The translations under genes were made by a program, and so were the position numbers. DNA of 64,000 bases from Lacticaseibacillus songhuajiangensis. GTDB taxonomy: Bacteria; Bacillota; Bacilli; Lactobacillales; Lactobacillaceae. Below the pieces are notes generated by a model. It ran no database searches and was not told the DNA's origin. It saw nothing but the letters and a program-made list of their open reading frames with translations. Positions 35,891 through 43,794 of this stretch are shown one piece after another. The stretch is from positions 124,001 through 188,000 of the forward strand of contig NZ_RHNR01000001.1 in NCBI RefSeq assembly GCF_003946025.1, written 5' to 3'. Position 1 is the stretch's first letter. Each line of letters begins with the position of its first letter.

Positions 35891-36826
35891 TTACTTTGGC
35901 GTTGGCACAAAACTACCATCGTTCACGTCGCGCAGGAATTCACCGAGGTTGGTGAAGTAGTCTTCCGGATTGTCCAACATCTGGCCGTGACCGGCGTGCG
36001 GCGTGATGTGCAAGCGGCTGTTAGGCAGCTCTTCTGCCATCCGCGCAGCCGCGCTCAGAGGCATCGTCTCGTGGCCGCCAAAAGTCAGGTAGGTTGGCAC
36101 CTTGATTTGCTGCATGTAGCCGCGCCGATCCCAATCCTTCAGCGCACCGACCATGACGAACTCGTTGTCACCTTGGAAGTAGTTGTACACCGCCGTGCCC
36201 ATTGTGCTGATGAGGTGACGCGGCTGCGGGTCACTCTGGTGGTGCAGGTACTGCTCGCCCAATTCGCTAACTAGTTCCTGATAGTGTGCATCCTGGAAAT
36301 CGTGTTCAGCTTCCTTTTGCTGCATGTACTGCACTTCGTCGGCGCTGAACATGGATTCACGAATGGCATTGATGCTCGTAATGTACTCGTCCAGGTTGTC
36401 AATCATGGAGCTGAGAATTAACCCCTTCAGGTGCTGACCGTACTTGAGTGCATACTCAATGGCGAGCACGCCGCCCCAGGACTGGCCAAGCAGGAAGAAG
36501 TTATCGAGACCCAACTTCTGGCGCATTTCTTCCACTTCGTCCAAGTAGTAGTCAATGTTCAAGAATTTTTCACGGTTCTTTGGGTCACTAAAGTCAGGCT
36601 GGTCAGAGAACCAGGAACCCAGCTGGTCGTAGCGGCTCACCCGCACAGCGTATGGTGCCAATTCCTGCGCAAAATTCTCGAATATCTCGTTGGTACCACC
36701 GGGGCCACCATGCAGCGTGAGCAACTGAATGTCGCCCTCTCCTTGTGTTTGACTCCACAACTTATAGCCGTTGTCGAGTTCAATGAAGCGCGTTCCGTTT
36801 GGGTTTGTTTTTGGCAATGTCCTCAT
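35891..36826 (-). CDS. pip: Proline iminopeptidase (prolyl aminopeptidase)
   Basis: A 311-residue alpha/beta hydrolase of peptidase family S33 that removes N-terminal proline from short peptides, part of peptide nitrogen use in lactic acid bacteria. Seen: HGGPGGTNE oxyanion motif, nucleophile in GQSWGG (Ser near 115), and the catalytic His in PHAGHGQMLDNP. Length is normal for lactobacillar PepI. The annotated ATG at 36826 is very close to GAGAGAGGA; the TTG three codons in (36817) has better spacing and could be the real start. Single-gene transcript whose end lies beside repeat element copy 3. Confidence 0.93.
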   Translation of the reverse strand: MRTLPKTNPNGTRFIELDNGYKLWSQTQGEGDIQLLTLHGGPGGTNEIFENFAQELAPYAVRVSRYDQLGSWFSDQPDFSDPKNREKFLNIDYYLDEVEEMRQKLGLDNFFLLGQSWGGVLAIEYALKYGQHLKGLILSSMIDNLDEYITSINAIRESMFSADEVQYMQQKEAEHDFQDAHYQELVSELGEQYLHHQSDPQPRHLISTMGTAVYNYFQGDNEFVMVGALKDWDRRGYMQQIKVPTYLTFGGHETMPLSAAARMAEELPNSRLHITPHAGHGQMLDNPEDYFTNLGEFLRDVNDGSFVPTPK

Positions 36827-37010
36827 TCCTCTCTCATCTAATTATTCCTATTATCAACCACTTGCCGGCAAAATTCAGCCATTCGTTCGAAAATAGCCGA
36901 CTAATTTTCACTAAAACCAGACTATTTGCCGAGGTAAAGTGACCCGCAAACGGATACAATGAAATTAGAAAGTAGACGCACAGGGCAAACACTTGTAAGG
37001 AGGGGTGGCC

Positions 37011-39344
37011 ATGAAAACGACGCTTGAAACCGGACTAAGTAGCGAGCAGGTGCGCGCGCAAATTGCGGCCGGACTGCAAAATCGCCATGATGAGGCCCTG
37101 ACCCGCTCCGTGAAACAGATCGTGCAGGATAACACCTTCACGCTCTTCAACTTGGTGAACGTGGTCCTGGCTGCCTTTATCTTTACGACTGGCAGCTATA
37201 CGAATTTACTGTTTCTTGGTGTCGCCATCGTCAACACGGCAATCGGGACCTTCCAGGAAATCCGTGCTAAGCGCCAGGTGGATTCCCTGACCATCTTGAG
37301 CCAGGAGCCCGCCACCGTCCTGCGCGACGGCAAAATGCAGGAGATTCCGCCCAGTGACATCGTGGTTGGCGACATTTTGGCCATTAGCCGCGGTGGTCAG
37401 GTCCCTGTCGACGGCATTATGCGCAGCGCTGGACCGCTAGAAATCGACGAGAGCCCGCTGACCGGTGAACCCAACGCAATTGCCAAGGAGCAGGGTGCGC
37501 GCATTCTCTCCGGCAGCTTCGCCGTTGCCGGTAACGGCCGCATGGAGGTTACCGCGGTTGGCGCGAATACTTTTGCCAGCAAGCTCGCCCTCGAAGCCAA
37601 ATCCGAGAAGGAGAGCAGCAGCAAGCTGCTCGCCAGCATCAACCGCATCATTCAGATTCTAACCTACGTCCTGATTCCGCTGGGTATCGCGCTTTTCACC
37701 GTGTCGATGTTCCGTCGCGGCGTTTACAACCGCGCCATTCTGACCACCAGTGCCGCCGTGATTGGCATGATTCCGGAAGGACTGGTGCTGATGACCAATG
37801 TGGCGCTGGCCGTCGGCAGTCGCAACCTGGCCAAGAAAAAGGTACTAGTTCGTTCTCTGACCGCCATTGAAGCACTGGCGCGCGTGGATACAATCTGCTT
37901 AGACAAAACCGGAACCATCACCAGTGGCAAGCTGCACGTCAAGCAATTCATCCCCGTCGCCGGCACTAGTAAACAAAAATTGCAGGAAACAGCCGCGGCC
38001 CTCGTCTACGCCCTGAACGACGACAACGAAACCGCCCTCGCCATCAAGGACACCTGCCCGCAACCGCAGTTCTGGACGAGCACGAACACCGTGCCTTTCA
38101 GCTCCGCCCGTAAGTGGTCTGGCGCTAGCTTCAGCAACGGCAGCCACTACTTCATGGGCGCGCCGGAGTTTACTTTTGGCGGCGATTTGCCCGCTGATGT
38201 TCAAACGCAAGTCGATGCCGCGGCGCGTGCCGGTCTGCGGGTGCTCGTCGTCGGTTCGGCGCAGGCGCTTACCCCGCAATTAACCGCCCCGCACCTGCTG
38301 GGTCTGATCACCATTGCCGACGAATTGCGCCCCGGTGCCGTCAACACCTTCAGTTACTTCGCCGGTCAGGGCGTCACCTTGAAAGTCATTTCTGGTGACA
38401 ACCCCGTCACGGTCGGCAAAGTCGCCAGCTTAGCAGGAATCGCTGGTGCTGAGCATTACGTCGATATGTCCACCGTTGCCGACGATGCCGACTTTGGTGC
38501 CCTCATGCAGGCCAACACGGTGTTCGGTCGCGTCACACCGCAACAGAAGAAACGCCTAATTGCCGCTTACCAGCAGCTCGGCCACACGGTCGCGATGACC
38601 GGTGATGGCGTCAACGATGTGCTCGCGCTGCGGCAAGCGGACTGCTCCGTCGCCATGGCTAGCGGTTCCGAGGCCGCGTCCGCGATTGCTGATTTCGTAC
38701 TCCTTGAATCTGACTTCAGCGCCATGACCGGCGTGCTCAACGAAGGCCGCCGCGTCATCAACAACATCGAGTCCATCGCTTCATTGTTCCTCATCAAAAC
38801 GATGTACTCCACGACGCTCACGGCGCTGTTCATCTTCATCAATGCGGATTACCCGATTATCCCGATTAACCTGACGCCCGTGTCGGCCATTGCGGTGGCC
38901 ATCCCTTCCTTCTTCCTGACCCTCGAACCAAATTTTGCCCGCGTCACCGGTCAGTTCATGAAGAAGGTCATGACCTTCGCCACACCCGCCGCGCTCGAGA
39001 TTGTGATCTACACCATGGTGCTCACCTGGCTAGAAACTGCGCTGGGGCTGTCCTTTAGCACCACCGGCACCCTCGTCGCCCTGATGATTGCCTGCGTTTC
39101 CTACAACGTCCTGTTCCGCGTTGCGCGCCCATTCAACCGTTACAAGTTTGCGATGGTCGTCGCCTCCGGAACCGCGCTGGTCGTTGTCTTCTTCGTCATC
39201 AACAAGCTTTTCTCTCTGGTTTCGCTATGGGACTTCAAGCTCTTCTTGATCTACGGACCAATGGCGATTTCCACCGTGCCTGTGTACCTGCTCCTGCAGG
39301 AATTCCTGGGCCGCCGCATCTTGGCGCGAATCAACTGGCGCTAG
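37011..39344 (+). CDS. P-type ATPase, CtpE-like cation (probably calcium) transporter
   Basis: A 777-residue P-type ATPase. Seen in order: two N-terminal membrane helices (residues about 40-85), actuator domain with SPLTGEP, helices 3-4 with MIPEGLVLMTNVA, phosphorylation site DKTGT (Asp298), a short nucleotide-binding domain, hinge MTGDGVNDVLAL (Asp532) and C-terminal helices. The intramembrane sequence IPEGLVLMTN and the short N-domain are those of the CtpE/CaxP-like branch, in which calcium transport has been described; other cations remain possible. ATG at 37011 behind GGAGG is preferred to the GTG at 37005. Divergent from pip; single gene with a following terminator. Confidence 0.92.
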   Translation: MKTTLETGLSSEQVRAQIAAGLQNRHDEALTRSVKQIVQDNTFTLFNLVNVVLAAFIFTTGSYTNLLFLGVAIVNTAIGTFQEIRAKRQVDSLTILSQEPATVLRDGKMQEIPPSDIVVGDILAISRGGQVPVDGIMRSAGPLEIDESPLTGEPNAIAKEQGARILSGSFAVAGNGRMEVTAVGANTFASKLALEAKSEKESSSKLLASINRIIQILTYVLIPLGIALFTVSMFRRGVYNRAILTTSAAVIGMIPEGLVLMTNVALAVGSRNLAKKKVLVRSLTAIEALARVDTICLDKTGTITSGKLHVKQFIPVAGTSKQKLQETAAALVYALNDDNETALAIKDTCPQPQFWTSTNTVPFSSARKWSGASFSNGSHYFMGAPEFTFGGDLPADVQTQVDAAARAGLRVLVVGSAQALTPQLTAPHLLGLITIADELRPGAVNTFSYFAGQGVTLKVISGDNPVTVGKVASLAGIAGAEHYVDMSTVADDADFGALMQANTVFGRVTPQQKKRLIAAYQQLGHTVAMTGDGVNDVLALRQADCSVAMASGSEAASAIADFVLLESDFSAMTGVLNEGRRVINNIESIASLFLIKTMYSTTLTALFIFINADYPIIPINLTPVSAIAVAIPSFFLTLEPNFARVTGQFMKKVMTFATPAALEIVIYTMVLTWLETALGLSFSTTGTLVALMIACVSYNVLFRVARPFNRYKFAMVVASGTALVVVFFVINKLFSLVSLWDFKLFLIYGPMAISTVPVYLLLQEFLGRRILARINWR

Positions 39345-39357
39345 CATTTACCAACGC

Positions 39358-39406
39358 AAAGAGGCACTGCCAGAATCAATGCACATGATTCTGACAGTGC
39401 CTCTTT
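39358..39406. terminator. Bidirectional terminator
   Basis: AAAGAGGCACTG-C-CAGAATCA and its near-exact complement form a 20-bp stem between the convergent P-type ATPase and amidase genes. Confidence 0.9.
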
Positions 39407-39434
39407 AATTTCGCAAAATTTCCTGGGTAATAAT

Positions 39435-40490
39435 TTAAGCCTTCACCCACTGGTTACCGCCCAGACGGTACAAAGTCTGATTGCCAACTTTCTGCACCAG
39501 GTCAAATTTCCAGTTACCGCCGGCAGGAAGCGTCCGAATGGCCTTTGCCTTATCGCTGGCACCGGCACGCAGAATTGTGCTGGTGCCGAGGCTAATCACG
39601 CCATGATTTTTGCTGGTGGTCTTGATTGTCGTTTTGCCGTTCAGCCCGTTCACCAGCCACTGGTTCGTGGCAATCTGGAACCAGAATTGACCGCGCGTCA
39701 CGTGCACAGAAGCGTACTTCCAGGCGCTACCCTTCTTCAGCGTGCGCACCTTCTTGTAGTTGGTGCTTGGTCCGGCATAGACACTGCTGGTGGCGCCAAG
39801 TTTGATGACGTTGGCATTCTTGGCACTGGCCTTAGCCTTCACCTTGCCCAGCTTGCCGTACCAGCTCTGCACGAGCGCGTAGAATTGGTTCATGTCGTAC
39901 CCGTGGGCGGCAAAGTAACCGACTGGGTCACTGTGATCCGTGCCGCCAAGGTAATGGGTCACGTCGTAGTGGGACCACACCGTCCCGAAGCCATCATTGG
40001 TGGCGAGGTCCGGCTTCAAGTTGTACTGCCGCAAAAGTGTGGCGGTGTAGTACGCCAAGTTGTTCACACTCTTGATGAAGTTGGTCTGGTTGGTCGTTTC
40101 ACACAATTCGATACTGATGAACCGCTTGTTGGCCACCGCACCGGTACCCCAAGTTTGGTAGTCGTTGCTACCAATGTTAATAATGGCGCCCGAATCAACC
40201 AGCGACTGGACGTAGGTCTGCTTGGTCTTCCACTCGTTCATGAAGTGCTGCGCGCCGCTAGCAGCAGTCCACGTCGGTTCAGCCGTTTCGTGGATGACAA
40301 TGCCTTCAGGCCGCCCGACGCCCTGGCGAAAGGCCTTCTTATACGTAAAATTACTCTTCTTCGTCGTAATTTTGGCAACCGGATACTTGGCTGCTTGGGT
40401 ATTAATTGAACTGGCACTCACCGCATTAATCCCGGTTAGTCCCAAACCCAGTGCCGCCGCAACAATAAGTCCCCACACGCTTTTCTTCAT
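39435..40490 (-). CDS. Secreted N-acetylmuramoyl-L-alanine amidase with two C-terminal wall-binding repeats
   Basis: A 351-residue cell-wall hydrolase. Residues 1-27 are a signal peptide (MKKSVWGLIVAAALGLGLTG, cleavage after VSAS). Residues about 55-200 are an Amidase_2 (PGRP-like) domain: GIVIHETAEP, SHYDVTHYLGGTDHSDP contain the zinc-binding histidines and the T/K-type catalytic region. The C-terminus holds two repeats of about 65 residues (VIKLGATSSVYAGPS..., VISLGTSTILRAGAS...) resembling SH3b/GW-like modules of lactobacillar wall proteins. It cleaves the MurNAc-L-Ala bond and probably acts in wall turnover. ATG at 40490 with GGAGG upstream. Confidence 0.92.
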   Translation of the reverse strand: MKKSVWGLIVAAALGLGLTGINAVSASSINTQAAKYPVAKITTKKSNFTYKKAFRQGVGRPEGIVIHETAEPTWTAASGAQHFMNEWKTKQTYVQSLVDSGAIINIGSNDYQTWGTGAVANKRFISIELCETTNQTNFIKSVNNLAYYTATLLRQYNLKPDLATNDGFGTVWSHYDVTHYLGGTDHSDPVGYFAAHGYDMNQFYALVQSWYGKLGKVKAKASAKNANVIKLGATSSVYAGPSTNYKKVRTLKKGSAWKYASVHVTRGQFWFQIATNQWLVNGLNGKTTIKTTSKNHGVISLGTSTILRAGASDKAKAIRTLPAGGNWKFDLVQKVGNQTLYRLGGNQWVKA

Positions 40491-40570
40491 GGCGATTCCT
40501 CCATCGTTATGTTTATCTTAAATTTTACCACGGTGGGGAGGCCGATTATAGGTAGACGCTGGTTGTGGAC

Positions 40571-40613
40571 AAAAAAAGTCCGTTCGCTCTCCTGTTGGAG
40601 TGCTGAACAGACT
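40571..40613 (-). terminator. Intrinsic terminator
   Basis: Long imperfect stem AGTCTGTTC...GAACGGACT followed by T7 on the minus strand, after the 116-residue gene. Confidence 0.8.
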
Positions 40614-40627
40614 CATATTGCTTAGTT

Positions 40628-40978
40628 TTACATGTACCGTGCGCGGTTCTCGAAGTTCAGCTTCCCGACAATAACGTCAGGCGCGTGGGTGCCACCTTCA
40701 ACCAGAATCCCGAGATTGTCGAGACTCTTGATGATGTAGTTCAGGGTTGCCAGGTTCACGTTCGAACCAGGGTCAAGCGCCTGACCTTTGTCAGCAGCGT
40801 AAGCAATGGCGTCCTGAACGGACAGCATCACAGTGTCTTGGAATGTGGTTTCCAAGCGGGCGTACAGGTCATTGACCTGCTGATCAATGTATTCCTTAAC
40901 CGTGAGGAAGTAAGGCCGGTTCTCACGTTGCATCTTGAAGTAGCGCGCAACTAACTGGTTGTTATCAATTTCAGGCAT
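40628..40978 (-). CDS. Hypothetical protein, 116 residues
   Basis: A small soluble protein I cannot name. ATG at 40978 follows AGGAGGATATT. It looks all-helical: MPEIDNNQLVARYFKMQRENRPYF is followed by an amphipathic helix (VKEYIDQQVNDLYARLETTF), a helix with VMLSVQDAIAYAADKG, and a C-terminal LDNLGILVEGG segment. No catalytic motif, signal or membrane span. Transcribed alone with its own terminator; not obviously linked to the amidase downstream. Confidence 0.82.
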   Translation of the reverse strand: MPEIDNNQLVARYFKMQRENRPYFLTVKEYIDQQVNDLYARLETTFQDTVMLSVQDAIAYAADKGQALDPGSNVNLATLNYIIKSLDNLGILVEGGTHAPDVIVGKLNFENRARYM

Positions 40979-41236
40979 AATATCCTCCTAGATTGTCTTT
41001 GTTAATTTTACCCATATATAAGCGGATTGGAAAGAAATATCGGCCATTTTATCGGCAGTTTCTGCAAGTTTCGTCGACGTTAGCTGCAAAATTTTGAATT
41101 ACTTTTCCCATGCGGATGAATCAGCTGCCATTAATGACCACTAGACCAATGTTCTGCAAGCACATGCTAGCCGCGCCACGCATTCTGGATTATCCTGACG
41201 GCGGAGGTTCCTGTAGTCAGGCTGGAGGTGGCAAAA

Positions 41237-41725
41237 TTGCGCATCACACGTTACGGTCGCCCAATCGAACTGAATAAAGAGCCACTGGCAACAAACCAGC
41301 GGTTGCCAATGTGCACACTCTACACATCACTTGGTGAGCCCTTCTACACCAGCAGCATTCGCGAGTGGTCGGTGTTCTCCATTATGCCCACCATCGCGCG
41401 CGAAGTTTGCGACGCAACGCTGCTCGCCTTCCATCAATTCATGAGCAGATTCAACCGGATTAACCTGTATACCATTGTGCTCGCTGAACCCGATAGCTTG
41501 CTTAATTGGTGCGGCTTAATTGCCAACCACGAGGTCACGATGCTCGCGGACCCGCTTGGTGAATTCGGACGGCAGATGGGGCTACTCATCAAGTCCAGTG
41601 ACACACTCGCCCGTAGTTTGTACATCGTTGATCCCGGACGTGTCATCCGTTACCGCGACATTGTCCAGGAGCAGAGTGATTTGCCTGACTTTCAGGCTGC
41701 CATCACCTTCTTGTGCGAACACTAA
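41237..41725 (+). CDS. Atypical thiol peroxidase (Tpx)-like protein
   Basis: A 162-residue peroxiredoxin of the Tpx group. The peroxidatic Cys58 (PTIAREVCD) and resolving Cys92 (NWCG) are 34 residues apart as in E. coli Tpx, and the C-terminus LARSLYIVDPGRVIRYRDIV aligns with the family's LARAVFVLD strand. However the universal PxxxTxxC motif reads P-TIA-R-EV-C: the threonine that orients the peroxide is arginine. Activity may be reduced or the substrate different. A TTG at 41237 with GGAGG eight bases upstream is the likely start (MRITRYG, as in Tpx); the GTG at 41228 overlaps the ribosome site. Single gene with terminator. Confidence 0.82.
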   Translation: MRITRYGRPIELNKEPLATNQRLPMCTLYTSLGEPFYTSSIREWSVFSIMPTIAREVCDATLLAFHQFMSRFNRINLYTIVLAEPDSLLNWCGLIANHEVTMLADPLGEFGRQMGLLIKSSDTLARSLYIVDPGRVIRYRDIVQEQSDLPDFQAAITFLCEH

Positions 41726-41745
41726 TTGCAGCTAATTTACCCAGC

Positions 41746-41778
41746 AAAAAAGGACTTCCGTCTCCGGAAGTCCTTTTG
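41746..41778. terminator. Bidirectional terminator between tpx-like gene and cshA
   Basis: AAAAGGACTTCCG/CGGAAGTCCTTTT stem with A and T runs on both sides. Confidence 0.92.
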
Positions 41779-41793
41779 CTTAACTACTTTTAA

Positions 41794-43404
41794 TTACTTG
41801 TTTTCAGTCCGGCGAGTGGTGTAGCTCCGCTTGCCATCGCGCTTGCCGCTGTAACGACGTTCGCCATTACCATTGCGGTCGCGATCACGGTCGCCACGGT
41901 AGTTGCTGTGGCCACCACGGTGGTCATCGTTACCGTAACGACGGCCATTGCCGCCTTCGCGCCGGTCGCCACCGTTACCATAACGACGGTTGCCGCCTTC
42001 ACGACGATCACCACCGCGGCCGCCGCCACGGTTACCATTACGGCTGCCACCGTGGTTCCAGCGCCGCTGACCGCCCTTGTGACGAGGCAGTGGGCGTTCT
42101 GGCGTGAGCTTAACAGGTACAGAAGAAGCATCATCTGGTGCAACTTCCTTCAAGTAAGCTTCAACCAGCTGCAAAGCATCGTACTGGCCGAGCAGTTCCT
42201 GGGCCTGGTCTTCAAACCGGTCCAGTTCGGAACCATTCATCTGTTCCTTAACGTTGGCAATTGCCGCCGTCATCTGGCCCTTGAAGGCTTCAGCTTCCGT
42301 TGGTGGCTTGAGGGGAAGCATCCGCTTCTTGGTCAAGTCCTCAATGGTGTGCAGGTAGTCCATTTCGTTTGGTGCAACGAAAGTCACGGACATCCCGGAC
42401 TTCCCGGCACGGCCGGTACGGCCGATACGGTGCACGTAGCTATCTGGATCCTGCGGAATATCAAAGTTGTAAACGTGGGTCACACCAGAGATATCAAGAC
42501 CACGGGCCGCAACGTCGGTCGCAACCAGGAAGTCAAGCTGGCCAGCCTTAAACTGACGCAGAACCTGCATCCGCTTTTGCTGAGACAAGTCCCCGTGAAT
42601 CCCTTCGGCGTTGTAACCACGCGCCTGCAGACCCTTGGTCAATTCGTCAACACGACGCTTGGTCCGACCAAAAATCAGGGCGAGTTCAGGGGACTGAACG
42701 TCAAACAGACGGGTCATGATGTCGAACTTTTCGAATTCCTTTGAACGCACGTAGTATTGTTCAACGGTATCCGCGGTCAGTTCCTTACTCTTAATCTGAA
42801 TGGTGACTGGGTCCTTCATGAACTTCTTGGTGATGTTCATGATTGGCTTAGGCATCGTTGCGGAGAAGAGCAGGGTCTGACGAGTAGCCGGCGCGGTCTT
42901 AACGATGCTTTCGATGTCTTCAATGAAGCCCATGTCCAGCATTTCGTCAGCTTCGTCCAGAACCAGAGTCTTCAGGTTCTCGAGCTTAACCGTGTGGCGG
43001 TTGATATGGTCCAGCAGACGGCCGGGAGTTCCGACCAGAATCTGGGGGTGGCTGCTCAGGGCGCGAATCTGACGACGAATGTCAGCACCGCCATAAACAG
43101 CCTGCACTTTAGCGCGCTTGTCCTTACCCAAACGGTAGAGCTCTTCTTGAGTCTGTACCGCAAGTTCACGGGTTGGGGAGATTACGAGCGCCTGGATTGA
43201 TGGGTCTGAGTTGTCGATGAGCTGCAACAATGGCAAGCCAAAAGCAGCCGTCTTCCCAGTCCCGGTCTGTGCTTGCCCAATGACATCTTCACCGGCAAGT
43301 ACGTGTGGAATTGTTTCCGCCTGGATTGGGGTGGCTTCTTCAAAGCCAGCCCGGTTAACGGCAGCAAGCAAGTCCTGATCAAGGCCTAATTCGGCAAATT
43401 TCAA
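41794..43404 (-). CDS. cshA: DEAD-box ATP-dependent RNA helicase CshA
   Basis: A 536-residue helicase that unwinds RNA in mRNA decay and ribosome assembly and is cold-induced in many Firmicutes. Motifs in order: Q-motif FEEATPIQ, Walker A AQTGTGKT, PTRELA, DEAD (VLDEADEMLD), SAT, then the second RecA domain with RGLDI and HRIGRTGRAG. The C-terminal 100 residues are an Arg/Gly/Asn-rich tail with repeated GGDRREGG and RRYGN, an RNA-binding extension longer than in many relatives. Start is TTG, eight bases after AGGAGG. It lies directly downstream of murF, but a promoter and a long structured leader precede it. Confidence 0.96.
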   Translation of the reverse strand: MKFAELGLDQDLLAAVNRAGFEEATPIQAETIPHVLAGEDVIGQAQTGTGKTAAFGLPLLQLIDNSDPSIQALVISPTRELAVQTQEELYRLGKDKRAKVQAVYGGADIRRQIRALSSHPQILVGTPGRLLDHINRHTVKLENLKTLVLDEADEMLDMGFIEDIESIVKTAPATRQTLLFSATMPKPIMNITKKFMKDPVTIQIKSKELTADTVEQYYVRSKEFEKFDIMTRLFDVQSPELALIFGRTKRRVDELTKGLQARGYNAEGIHGDLSQQKRMQVLRQFKAGQLDFLVATDVAARGLDISGVTHVYNFDIPQDPDSYVHRIGRTGRAGKSGMSVTFVAPNEMDYLHTIEDLTKKRMLPLKPPTEAEAFKGQMTAAIANVKEQMNGSELDRFEDQAQELLGQYDALQLVEAYLKEVAPDDASSVPVKLTPERPLPRHKGGQRRWNHGGSRNGNRGGGRGGDRREGGNRRYGNGGDRREGGNGRRYGNDDHRGGHSNYRGDRDRDRNGNGERRYSGKRDGKRSYTTRRTENK

Positions 43405-43431
43405 ATATATTTCCTCCTATTTTGGGAAGCT

Positions 43432-43540
43432 GCGGCAAAAGGCGGTCAGGGGCCGTTAGCCAAGGTGGGGCTGACGAAAATCCCGGTTTTAGGATTTTGG
43501 TCAGCACCGACTTGGCTATTAGGCCCCTGCCTTTTGCCGC
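43432..43540 (-). promoter_or_regulatory. Long hairpin in the cshA leader
   Basis: A 109-nt hairpin in the minus-strand transcript ends 13 nt before the cshA ribosome site. Helices from outside in: GCGGCAAAAGGC with GCCTTTTGCCGC (12 bp), AGGGGCC/GGCCCCT (7), TAGCCAAG/CTTGGCTA (8), GCTGAC/GTCAGC (6) and AAAATCC/GGATTTT (7), about 40 pairs in all. No T-run follows, so it is not an ordinary terminator. It may control translation or stability (RNase III target, temperature sensing, or feedback by the helicase). Confidence 0.8.
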
Positions 43541-43718
43541 GCGATTGCGTTGTAACGTTTCGCGTGACAATCTTTTTGCCGCAGCTCCGTGCGGGTTCCT
43601 CGCACCTCACAAAACAGGAGTAATTTTGTAATTCGTCAAAACTGTTTTGAAAAGTGCATCTTCTATTTTCGGTTTTTTCTGCTTCACTAACAAAGTGGAA
43701 GCAAAAAGCACTCCTACT

Positions 43719-43747
43719 AATCTAACATGATTTAAGCGGTAATGCAA
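43719..43747 (-). promoter_or_regulatory. Probable cshA promoter
   Basis: On the minus strand TTGCAT (43742-43747), 17 bases, TAGATT (43719-43724) with a TG extension just upstream of the -10. It predicts a leader of about 310 nt before cshA. Confidence 0.55.
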
Positions 43748-43794
43748 AAACGCAGCCACGAATGACCACGTTTTCACAGAATATTTTCAAAATT

